From: Zygnema cylindricum
Lineage: Eukaryota > Streptophyta > Zygnematophyceae > Zygnematales > Zygnemataceae
Direction of reading: 5' to 3'
NCBI GenBank assembly: GCA_037447655.1
Contig: JBBHKE010003364.1
Location: 507,285 to 571,284 of the forward strand
Length of the DNA: 64,000 nt
The position numbers and the translations under genes are program-made. Under the pieces are notes generated by a model that saw only the letters and a program-made list of their open reading frames with translations, searched no databases and was not told the DNA's origin. How positions within the stretch are numbered: the stretch's first letter is position 1; every line of letters begins with the position of its first letter. Shown piece after piece: positions 44,101 through 56,900 of the stretch.

Positions 44101-47100
44101 ATTCTTTTGCATTTAGTGCGGCAAATAATACTTTTATTATTTTGGAATTACTCTGGGGACTAGTTAAACGTGCTTGTGTCAGAATTATTGTTGTATATCG
44201 GGGACAATCTCGACATCCACAACAGGAGTCAAATGACCTCATAATGTTCTGTACAAGCCTTATTATGACCTAGGTCCCAATTGCATTGTGAAGTGTGATC
44301 ATAACCAATACGTCGGTTCATCCCAGTGGCACTCCAAACCTTTTGTTTAATGCCCTCGTTGTTTGGTGACTAGCAATCTTGTATGTAACAAAGACTTACA
44401 GTAAATGTACTTCCGACTGCTTGTTTTGTGTATGATGTTGCGTAATTTGTAGCTGATACAAATTTCAGTTGGCTTTCGATATACAATAGTGGCTGTATCA
44501 TATCAAAAACATGGGCAGTTTTGCACTGTGCTGCAAATCATTAATGCACGTGATTGCAGGTTTAAAGGCTGAGAGGTTTGAGAGGTTTGAGAGGTTTGAG
44601 AGGCTGAGAGGATTGAGAAGCTGAGAGGTTTGAGAGGTTTGAAAGCTTGAGAGGTGGAGAATCGCAATCTCAGTGTCGTTAATATGAAAAGGACTTCAAA
44701 AACAAAATGTGCTTTTGTGTTTGTTGCTTGTGTTTATTTCCCTACTTTCTAATGGTTCGTTTCAGAAGTTTGACATCCTGGACAGCTGTAATGTTGCTTT
44801 TACTGTCTTTATCTGGCACCCCTTGTTTGCTTTTCTTTAGAAGGTAAAAAGGGAGGAGATTTAAGAACTAGGTTATATTAGACTCTCTTGGAAATTGTTG
44901 AAAGGTGTTGCATAATGATTTCCAGTCATCTGCAAGTTATGCTAGGGCCAGTTATTATTTGGAATTTACTGGGTACGTTTCTGAACTCTGTTATCACATC
45001 AGAACTCATGATTTAACTCATTGGGACTTTATTTAGCTAGGAAAAGGTGTGCTTCTTGCAGTTATTGCTAGCCTCCATTATGACAAATTTCACGCTAATG
45101 ATATCCACGTGGAACTCTGCAATACATGTAATGCTGTTGTGAACCATAATGTAATTCCTGACCATTTTCGTTTGTATCCAACGAGAGACAAAAAATAGGT
45201 TTGGCCAACCTTTATCTCAGGGTTGTGTGTCTCATTCAATCATCAATCCTTAGGCTCTGATAGGGAAATGTTTGGACCATCAACGATGTGTTTTACTATT
45301 CTTCCGGTTTTAAGCTGTGAATTTTTCATACGCGTGAGAATGATGTCCGATCCGTGATTTTCAATCGGTGATCACTATCACACAAAATATGACCACACTA
45401 ATAATCATGCCTTTTCTATTTCGTTACTGTTTGTTTTGTTTGTGCAGCTTTTTGAGAGCTCTTCGATTATGAGTGATGGGGCGGTAAAATCACTTTTGGT
45501 GGCCTTAAGAACTGTATCCAATCAGGCTCTGGAAGGAGTGACAAGTGGACTCGGATTGGCGGCTTCGGGTTCTGTTGCAACGGGAAATTCTGGAGGGGTT
45601 CAGCCATCCTCTCTTAAAATGTTCGCAGTGGAACGAATGCTTGCAACTTTATTTCATAACTTGAACAGTAAGCTTTTTTTGCATTTTTTATGGTTCTTTT
45701 TTGTAAGACTACCTTTTTTTTCTGAGGCCTTTTCGTAAGGCCTTTTTGTAAGACCTTTGTGGATAAGACCTTTTTGTAAAGATTTCGTAAGGTTTTTTTT
45801 GGAGCTCTTGGGTTCTATGTTTTGCTTGTTGTTTGTCTCAGAATATATATGTAAAGGTGCCCATTGTGGAAATCTGGGATTGGTACAAGGAAGTTTATTG
45901 CAAGTTAAGGAAACGCATGCGTAAGGCGTGAAGCTCCAAGAATCTGGATTTGTTGGTTGTTTTGAAGGTTTTTCTGTTTTTTTTTTCAAGTTATGTAAAT
46001 GCTTGTCGCGATCAGATTTTGAAGCACGTGTAATATAAGAATGGGTTTTTTTTTGCGGAATGGATTTTTTCGCATATCGTGGAATTGCAGGAGTGGATCG
46101 TCTCTGGGGGGAGATTACGGTACACCTTTTGGAGGTGAGGTCTCATTTATGGACAAAATATGTCTTTTTTGGCGTTATAAATGGAATGAACTAAAGCAAA
46201 ATCTCTCGACTGACAATGTAAATGCTTACAGTCTTTGCTAGTCATTTCTATGGTTGGAGCTTTGAGTTCAAGTCCCAGTTGCTGGTCGAGATCTAGTTTT
46301 ATGTTTTTTTACAAATTTGGTTACTGGCCAAATAGGTATCTAAATTATTTTGTGAAAAGTCTTTTGTTATGACCCAAACATCGCAGCACCCTTTGGTTGT
46401 CGTAATAGTCGTGTGCCCGGTCTGTAAATTTCTGTTAAATAAACAACAGATAATTTGTCAGTTATGATCAACTAGTACCGTTGCTTGTTTCTGCTTCAAT
46501 TTCTCTTACTTACTTACTGATTTCATTCTCTCTTCAATGCTTGGTCTTCTCACTGTCTTGTCTATGTCCCAATGTACATGTCTAATTATATAAAAGCTTC
46601 GATATCTCTTTATCTTACTGATTTTTCGCTTACTTTGTCTCTACTCCCAGTTGGCAGATCACGATAGCCCTCAAGTTCGAATCGCAGCCCTTGATGCTCT
46701 CGATCGGGCTATCATGGCCGTTCTAAATTGTGGACGAATACGAGAGGACGCTTCCAGAACTCCTCGAGTTGTGAAGTCAATAAGAGACGCTGGAGGAAGT
46801 TTGGCAAATATCATTGGAAATAGTAACAGGGGTAAAGGAGTAATGCAAAGAAAGGAAGGAAGGAAAAAAGAAAGGAAGGAAACATCAACAGACCCTTCTA
46901 TATGTGGGAGAGAAGATGCGGAAACTGTGACGGGAGCTGATGATCTGTTTGAGTGTGTGGTAATAATGCCTCTCACAGTTCTTTACGATGTAGGGAGAGA
47001 TACAGATGTGAGAGCTGGAGCACTCAGAATTTTGCTACATGTATTGGAGGTGAGTGGGACTCATGGTTCTCTGGGTTCTCTGAACTTTCTGTTTCTTTCG

Positions 47101-50100
47101 TCTGTTTTTTGATAGTCGATCAAATGCAGACTTGAAAAGAAGGTGATTGAAGTTTAGGGTTTATTTTAAGTAGGCTAAAATGGTATTTGGCTAGACACAA
47201 CTGTTTTTTGTTTTTTTTTTGAGTCAGGCATAAGTGTTTTTCTGTTGTGTTTACTTTACCAATTGATACGGAAATATATTATTTGGCAAAATATGATTTT
47301 ATGACCATATTATGGCAAATAAAAATCGGATCCAAGCGCATATTCGCAAATAAAATGTTGGTACCTGCATCAGCACCGATATTGCGAACTGTTATGAAGT
47401 TTTTGCTGACTCGAATTGAATTTTTAGAGTTTAGCTTGTCTTTAGATGACTTAAAATGAGTGTATATTTGGAAGTATCATCAACATCAGTTCTGGACAAT
47501 TGATGCCGTGGAAATGTGAGTTTCAAAAAAGAGGGCAAAAATAACATTGGTTAAAGATTTTTCTCGCTGGAGATTTTTTGATTGTCTTGTACGCCAGTTT
47601 CTGGTAATCAAATTACCCCGTGAATTAGCGTTAATGATACTGATTTGGTTCTGGTGTTTTTAGCTCTCTGAATTCAAAATAGTCTTAATAATAGTTCACA
47701 AAATGTGGATCTATTTATAATATGAAGAGTCTGTATGAGAGGAGCCGAGCTTTTTTGCAGAACATGTGGCTTAGTTATTTTTTTTTTTTTTTTTTTCCTT
47801 GCTTTTTGTCTTTTTCTGTAGAGACATGGTGAAAAACTCTACCACAGTTGGCCAGACATACTGGAGCTGCTCAGGTGGTCAAATCATCTCTACATTCCAC
47901 AATGTGGTTGACTAATAGGGCTATTATTACATCATTGGAAATTCTCACATTCAAATGAGTGAATGTTAAATTAAAGAATTCCCACGGAATTCACAGTCAT
48001 TTATTTTGCTGTAGCGCGAGTACATGCTGGTTTTAAAGTCTCTTTTCATTTTGAACATTGAAATTTCCACTATTGCTTCATAGGAGATTTGGATTTTTTG
48101 GAAATTTGAAGGGCTATTGCGTGCCTCATGATGTAGACAAAAATAACAGAAAAACAAAAAAAGAGTAGGAGAGAAAACAGAAAGGTAGAAGAGAGAGTAA
48201 AAGGTTTTCGTAAGTTATGCAGTAGCCATAAGTACTTCATATAACATTATCTACACCTTCAGAGTTGGGGAAAGACTGCCAACTTAGTGCTTTCCAGGTT
48301 TTGTACTTTTTTGTACTTGTAATTTTACTGTTTTCATGGTCCATATCTTTTGTTCTTATATTTAAGAATTTCATTTTTGACAGAGTGGTGGCCAGTGATG
48401 GCGAAAAAGACCATGTTCCTCTCGGCTTTCAGGTATGCATGAGACAAAAACAGAAGGAAAAATTAAACATATAACCAAAAAATAAAAATAAAACCAAATA
48501 CAAGAAACCAAAAAGAAAAAGAAAAAGGGAAATGGTCCATGACCTGAAAAGTAAGCAGACAATGTCACCATGTGGCCATACAGGCTTGCAATTTCGAGCT
48601 ACGAATATCTCATGTGATTTAATCTATCAATATTACTATACAATGAACATGAGACGACAATAAGAAAGAAAAGCAACAAGTAATAAAAACAATGAATTCA
48701 TTATTTATAAAAGTATCTGTTTGACAAACAGAATATGGATCGGATTTAGCACGATAAATACAACTGTACTTCTGAAATTTCCTCTGTTTTCTCCATACAT
48801 TCAGAGGGGAAATGTTAACCTTCTACTCTAGTTCCATCACGTGGCAATGATGGGATTAAGCAAGTATTCCTAAAATCGCAAAACAACAAAACATTCTATT
48901 ACTATAAAAACGATTAAACCTTGTCTTTTTTTGTTTTTGTCCTGTCTGCACGGTTAGTATTACAATATAATCTATAGGGCTACATGTCAACATTTAATTT
49001 TGGTCGCATTTTGATGCAGAATGGAAGCACTTTTCATCAGTATATTTGACTTCATGTTCTTTGCTTGACTTTGGTATTTTTCTGTTGTTTAATGGGGTTC
49101 CAAAGAGAGTTTTATTTTGTTACAGAGTGTACGTGTGGTGATGAGCGACTGTTTGTCCTCTGTTCCTTCTGTTTCACTCGACATGTGGGTACATAACCTC
49201 CAATTTCTTACCCCTGCTTCCAATTTCTTACTCCTCTCTCTCCATTTAAAGTATCCAACAGTTTGATTAACCTGGGGACTGGTCAACTTAAAAGTTGTTA
49301 AGCATGTTTATGTATGAGTTGACAAAACAAGCAAAAGAAGTACACGGCTGGGTCAAACTTGGGTAATTTAAGTCAAGTAACATTTTGGAGGGCATGCATT
49401 AAGGAAAAGTATTGAAAGTTTACTTTGAACCTTTTATTGAGCCTGGGTGACAGGTGTGTGGAAGTTGCGGGAGCTTATGCGGTACAAAAAACGGATGTGA
49501 ACATCAGTTTAACTGCTGTTGGACTTTTGTGGACAACTGCGGATTTCTTTGCAAGGAATTCTTCTGATGCAATTCCGAGACCAGGAACAACCGGTATGCA
49601 TTTATGTGTTTTAGTCTCTTTACTATTCTTTTCTGTTTCGATTATGCGCTTTGTTTATAGATGAGTTCTAAGTTCTCTGCTTCGGTCTCTGTTCTCTGTT
49701 CTTCAACCTTTTTGTGTTTGCGTTTGTTTTTTTGTTTTGTGATTAACATTTTGAAGCTTGAATCGCTTCTGTCCAGACGAAGGCATGAAGCTTTTTCATG
49801 TCCTCATGCTTTTATTTTTGCATTCCCGGTTTCCAAAATTTTTTGCACATACCTCTAGTTGGTCTGGATGTCTATTTGAATGATGAAGAAGATCAATTTG
49901 GAGCCAACCAGATTGCAAACCTTGAAATCATAGCAAGTCATTTTAAGAAAAATGAAAAAGCAAAAGAGAAAAGCAATCGAAACATAAACAGTGAATTGAA
50001 TAAGTAACTTGTTCACCTGGGTGCAGAGAATTATCTGCATAAAGGGAATTTTGTTTAGAGTTTATGATTTTGGTTTTGTTTAGTAATAACTGATTATCAC

Positions 50101-53100
50101 ATTTTTGCTAGCAGATCGGTCAAACGAAGTCAATCGATTGCAAGTTGGTCAGGGAAAAACAGAGATGACTTCTGCTGGTCCCGGAAGACCTGAAACAGAG
50201 GTTAATAAGGGCTCTGGGAAAGACACTAAAGATTTCAAAGGAAACTCAGGTGTTAAGCTTGATACTCAAGCTGGGCTTCTTCTCCTCAAAGTGTTCTCTG
50301 TAATTCAACAAAGTGGCACAGATGAACGTCCAGAGGTAAACAAAAGGAAAACAGAGGAATATTCTTAACTGTATATATTGACTATTGGCTGTAGCTAACT
50401 GTGATTGACTGTCATTGACTCTATTAACGTTAATCAACTGTAATTAATTGTAATATGCTATCTTAAACGCATTTTGTTGGATGAGAACATAGATCATACC
50501 ACGGATGATTTTGTTTTCACTGTGAATGAACAGTGGCCATTTTTTTCAGTTTCTGGTCGTTTGTTTCAGAAGGGTTCGAGAAAAAAAAACAAAAATTAAG
50601 TTTGCAAAATTGCATATTAGAGATTTTTCATCTTTTTAGCTTTCCTTCTCTCCAAGTCCAATTTGGAGAGTATGGATTTTTACTGCAAGTCACAATTGTT
50701 GAAATCATGTTTTTATGTTAAGTTTAGAATCAGCTTTGGTATGTCACAGTCAAGATTGGAACCCAGAAGTTGCAAGTAAAAAACCTTTGTAGAATCATCA
50801 GTAGGCATAAGTTATCATATGTGACTTCTGAGTTAGGTTGCCTCATATATCATATCATAAGTCATAACATTTATGGTCATGTTCACTTTTGTGTGCTTTT
50901 CTGAATTGTTTTTGACTCATTCTGTTCCTTCTTTTTTCCTTTTTTGAAAACAGGTCAGAAATTGTGCGATTAGTGCCCTCTTCCAATCTATTGTGAGCCA
51001 TGGAAGTAAACTTTCTGATGCCCATTGGCAGCATTGTCTATGGACTCTCATTTTTCCTCTCATTCAAACTGTTCGACATTTGGTAAATTTTTCTTTCAAT
51101 TCCCTTTTTCAATAGTTATGACCAATGGGACTAATATAAAATTGTCTAGACTGGGTTTTCTTGTTCTAGCTATTTATTTCCTACTTATCGTTTTTGCTTT
51201 TCATGTTTTTTTGTCGATTTCCATGCTTGTTGTTTAATGGGTACATGAAATTTTGCCACTTAATGGAAATGTTGTTGATTGATATTTCTTTTGGCCTTTT
51301 TTTTTGTACATGCCTTGTTGGTATTGCCTCGTTCATCCGTAAGGGCTGGTAAGCTGTTAGGACTATATCAGAAAAATGTGTCGAACAGGTTGAAAGGTTT
51401 ACTGCGAATGAGAATTGTCCTTTGGCATTTTTTTTTTAAAATGCCATGTTGTGTGTTTCCGGAAGAAAGCTCGAATAAACTTTTCTATTGAAAAACATTT
51501 GATGAATGAAAACATCTTCGCTTCAAATGATTTTTGCAGGCAGCTCATGCTTCAAAAGAGGAGTGGGTCGGAACTGAACTTGGAAAACAAGGAGGAAAAT
51601 CTGTCCATATGTTAGTACACCATAGGTACGGACTAACGCTTTTTCCTTTATTTTTGTCTCGTTTTTTGTTTTTGTTTTCTTTTTCGTTTTTTTTTTTTTT
51701 TTCCTTGTTGCTGCTTTTGTTTCTGTTTCTCTTTCTTCTTTTGTTTTTTAATCTTTCTCTTCAGTGTTTCTTTTGATAAGTTGGGCAATTTTTTTGTAAA
51801 CAGAGGTTCCCAAATACTTTACCATCCGTCGCTATTAGAGTTATCAGCTTAAATACTTCATAAAAATTAACTACACTGAAGTATGTTTGGCACGTGGGTC
51901 ATTCTGGGCCACTTAACTAAATAGTGTTACTAACACTAATTTATGATTCTGGGTTGTAAAAAAACTCATCCAAATAAGAGTGATTAAACTCTAATGGCGA
52001 CGAGCTGTGTACACCCTTCATCACATTAGTGTGGTCCAACTGTTTATGGACTAACCAGAAGCAATGGTTATTTCCGGGTGAATTTCTCACTACAAGACAC
52101 GATTTAGTGTGGGAGGCACTTAATTCATGAAGATCTTATCGTTATTCGTGTGAATTAGCATTATCGACTCCTGCATAAACTTGTTATAAAAGCTCCTTTG
52201 AACTCCCTCTGCCACTATTAGTTCAGACTGCACTGATTTGGAGAAGAACTGAAGGTTTGACCACCTCACAAAATATAGTGTGGCCATCGCTAGCTATTAA
52301 ACCCAATGTATATTTGGTAACTTTCTCCTATTTCGATCCCCGCTGTTAATATGGGTAATGCAATTGATTTACCCAGACTAAAGTTGAATCTTCAGTAATT
52401 AATTGTGTAGTGGCAATTGTTGCCACATGCATCTTTCAAAAAAGTCGAGCATAGATACCATATCAAACAAAGTAATGCAACCACTGCCTTTACTTGGAGG
52501 CACTTTTAGGTCGAGGCATGATAGCTAAACAAATAGATTCAAAATTGTCTTTTTGGAGGATATGTGCAAGGATTCTCTAAGGCAATTCGCTCAAGGTTTT
52601 TAATTTTTCGGTGTGTGTCAGAAAGTTTCTATTGCTCCACTGCCCATCGCTATTATAGTTAATCACTCTAATTCAAAAAAGGTGTTTATTGATCCAAAAT
52701 CGTAAATTAGTGTCAATAATAGTATTTAAGTGGTGGCCCATAGGAACCCGCATTGCGAAACTTATGCTAACAAAATAATCACCATTCATCGATCTCAACT
52801 ATCAGTAAAATTATTTTGGCAGTTTTTTTTATTCAGTAATGTATTCGTGTATTGGGGTAAGAGTAGAGTGGGGACTTGAGGGTAACCTTGGGAATACAAT
52901 TGTAGTGCAAACATCTTTTATAATAATAATACTCGATCAGGCAAATATGTGTGGTCTTATTTTGTTTTGTACTCTCCTTCTCTCTCCTCTCTCTCTCCCT
53001 CCCTCCCTCCCTCCCTCCCTCTTCAAACTTGAAAAAAATGGGGTGACAAATTAGGAATGTTTCTCAAACGGGTGAAGATCCTTATGAAGATGAATGCTAC

Positions 53101-53900
53101 AGTTTCTTGTCTCATTCTCCTCTGACATTTGTAAATATTCTTACTAGTTTACCTTATGGAGTGATTGAGATGCAGTCGGAATACCTACCAAAAGCAATGG
53201 GAAGAGACTCTGGTGATGACATTAAATGGAGTTAGTCGACTACTGAAGAGTTTTTTCCCTTATCTGCAACAACTAGAGGGTTTTAAAAAAGGTTTTTCCT
53301 CAACCCTTTGACCGTTTCAGTTGTAGATCTCATGGTTTTTATGCCTGGTTTCATATCTCACGATTCTTAAGATTATTGGAATCATTCGTGACCTACCCTG
53401 GGGAATTTTTTCTTATGAGTTTTTGTCTCAATATGCTTATCAAATTCACCTCTGTGATTAATGCATGAATTTATGATGTTTTTGAGAAACTTTGTGGAAA
53501 TGACTTGCAATTAGACACCCAACAAACCATATATAGTGCCAATTCTATGTTTTTTTAACTTCACTTTTTTTAAACCTGTTTTTGTGGCAAAAGTATTGCA
53601 TCTTATTTGAAAACATCACCCGCTGAAATAGTGTGAACTGAGAAATGGTGCAAACAATTTTGCTACCATAGTCCAGATTGTTTTTAGTGCTGTGTTGTTT
53701 TCAAAATATTTACGTGAAACTGTTTGTCCTTCAGATACCGTAATAATAAGAGTATGGAAAGGAGATAGTTTTTGCACACCAGTTTCTTAGTGTGAAGATT
53801 GCGTCTCAGCTACAGTTTATTCACTTGTACACACATATATTACGAATGCATATGTATGAATGTATATATATATATACATATATATGTATATATATACATA

Positions 53901-53940
<40 letters not shown>

Positions 53941-56900
53941 AGTATGTAAATGTGCACATACATATCGTGCATCTGTATGTATTATGCTCTACACATGCCT
54001 CGGAATTTTGTTACGATGCGATTGTCAAATACTTCTGACTATGAAAATACTTCAAATTTTGGAAAATAATCCAAGTTAGGAAATGCTTGATATTCTGAAA
54101 AATACTTGCGGTTGTGAAATACTTGATGAAACACTTGAGATTAAGAAATTGACATTGTTTATAATTTGTTTGATGTGAATGAGGACAGGGTGGGGTGAGC
54201 TTCTCCAATTTGTAGAGGAGAGTGTTTGTGAGGGAAGCAAGGAGGTGGCAGTAGCGGCCACCACAATGTTGTATACACTCCTTCATACGCATGCTCCTAA
54301 AGTAAACATTTCTTCCCTACCTCCCTTCCTGTCCCTCCCCTTCCTAACTCCCTCGCTCCTTCCCTCTTTCCCTTTCGCTCCTTCCCTCTTTCCCTTTCTC
54401 TCCCTCCTTTCTCCTCTTCCTCTCCCTCACTGCCTTCCTTCCTCCCCTCTTCCCTCCCCTCTCCCTCCCTCCACTCTCCCTCCCTTTCACCCTTTTTTGA
54501 GACCAAAATGTGCTAAGAATGACTTCATTTAGGCATTGGCTTTTTTGTGAACCGCACGGTGCGAAGCTCTTAATAGTAAAAAAATTATTATTTGTATGAG
54601 GACTGTTTTAAAGTTGTTAATTCTAAACTAGGTGAGGATGATGTGGACGATTTGGGACCCGCCCATATAATTAGAGTTATGATGAGTGTTATCAATTCTA
54701 TATTATGGTCAGCCGCCAAAAAAATAACCGCTAGTATCTTTCATCCTAATAGTGAGTGACGGTGTACATCAGGATTTTTTTTTTAAATTGGGAACAAAAT
54801 AATGTCAGGATTGACCTTAGGTAAGAAATCCAAATATCAGGATGTCTTGGTTTTGTAACAATATGAAGACAATCTTGTCAGAGCTTTCCATCGAAAGTAA
54901 GATTGTAAAGAATAGTTTACAGAACTGAGAGGAAAGACATCAAATTTATCAGTCTAATTTGGATTTTGTAACTTTACTATGTCGAACATTTACATGTTCA
55001 GACATTTCTATAAATTTTCCTAGTGACTTTTTTAAAAATGTCGGATTTTTAATTATAAGGTTAATATTCTTAAATATACATACACTTGCAAGACCTATTG
55101 TTTCTTGTGAGCGTCTTTTCTGGAAATTCTTTTTCCCTCATGTAGTATAAAACCGTACACTGCCCATCGCTATTTGTGTCAGACATTTTTAGGGCAGTAA
55201 AGCGTCGTTAAGTTTATTTTAACTGCTTTTCTTTAGATGAGCGTTCAAAAGGCCACAGTCTCGATCAATATGTCAGGACTGAAAATTGGAAAGTTCTGTC
55301 ATGAGAAAAAGTACCGTGAGCGCCTGAAAAGTTCTTAACACCAATAACGTTGGGCAGTGAAGTGTTTAAGTGCAGCTCTCGGTGAACAAAAAGAATGCAG
55401 AGGTTTAATCTTTAATGAATGAAAAATCCTCAAAACAAAAATAGGTCTTAATAGAATATACTTTATTCAGATTTTTCGGTTCCGGCTATGAAAACCAATT
55501 TAAATCCTCCCCTCGGAATATCCAACCGATACTTCAATCTCTTCTTTTCTTTCCCTTTTCATTCTCTCATTTGCATTTTACTCGATGTTACTCACTAACG
55601 GTCTCTAAAAAATCCTAAAAAAATTGAATCTTGGATCAGGGAAATATGCCACGATATTACTGGGACGCCGCATTAGCGACTTACGAGAGACTGGTGCGAG
55701 AAGGAGGACATGCGGAAAGTCGAACTCCAGTCAAAGCTCGACAGGAGATTCTGGAGAATCTTGGTGAGTCTTGAGGGGGTGGAGGACCTGAGGATGAGAG
55801 AAGTTAAGTCTATTGTTAACTTCGAGAGAAGAGATTGGGTCAGAGACAATGAGGGAGAGAGAGTTAGAGAGAGAGAGATAGAGAGAGAGAGACACAGTGG
55901 GGAGATAGAGAGAGAGAGAGACACAGTGGGGAGATAGAGAGAGAGAGACACAGTGGGGAGAGATAGAGGGGGAGGGAGGGAGGGAAAGGGGGAGGGGCGG
56001 AGGGGGGCGGGCATGGGGGGTAGGGGGAGAGAGACGGAGAGAGAAGGAGAGGGGGGTGAAGAGGGAGAGGGGGGAGGAGAGAGAGATGGAGGGAGATTTC
56101 ACTAGTCTGTCGCTGGGATTTTGGAACCTGCAGGAGAGCTTTATGTCTGCGCTGGATCCAGTGGGATATTTGAGGATGCCGATTATCTGAAAGTTCTCGC
56201 ATTGATCGATGTTTTGGTGAGATATCCGGTTATCGTGGGCGAGGCTCCAGCTTATGCGGTCAGTATCTGAACTAAAACTTCCTCAATTTTGCAAAGATAT
56301 AAAGCAACTGGACTCAAAATTTATGTTCTTCAAGACTGCAAAATTGTAAAGCAAATTAACACAATTTTTCTGTGGGAGACTAGGTCTGGTACACATGGAC
56401 CCGACTTTTTTGTCAAACAGACTCCTGAATTGTAAACTAAAAGTAGAGGCTCGGTTCATGATAGTGTGGATTTGAACTAGCTACGGCTGGTTTTTGCCAA
56501 TTTTTCTTGTAAATTTTGGTTTTTTTTCCTCGTTTACAGCACCATTTGTATGTTGTTTTCTAGAAGAAATCTTCCTTTTTTCTTTTTTTTCCCCTCACTT
56601 AATTTTCGTTGTTTGTTCTCTCCCTCTTTACAGGGAACTCTACCGCAAGTTCAACGCACTGTATTGGAAATTCTACCAAAAGTACAACCTCTCTCTCCTC
56701 ACGCTTCACTTTGGCCTTCCCTCCTCCGTCAATTATTAGCCTATCTCCCGGGAGGAGACCGTCTTTTGTGTGATCATTGTCGCGTACCCTCCGCGTACCT
56801 CCGAGAAGTCAAAGAAGCGAGGAAAATGGTCTCTTCAAGTGGTATATCTCCCGCTGTAATAACTGGAAGTCCCACAACTTCAAATCAGCAATTATCTTCT

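Noticed and set aside
55673-56202. Long - strand frames ([13 protein letters not shown])
   Set aside because: Antisense readings of the GA-rich intron 34 tract.
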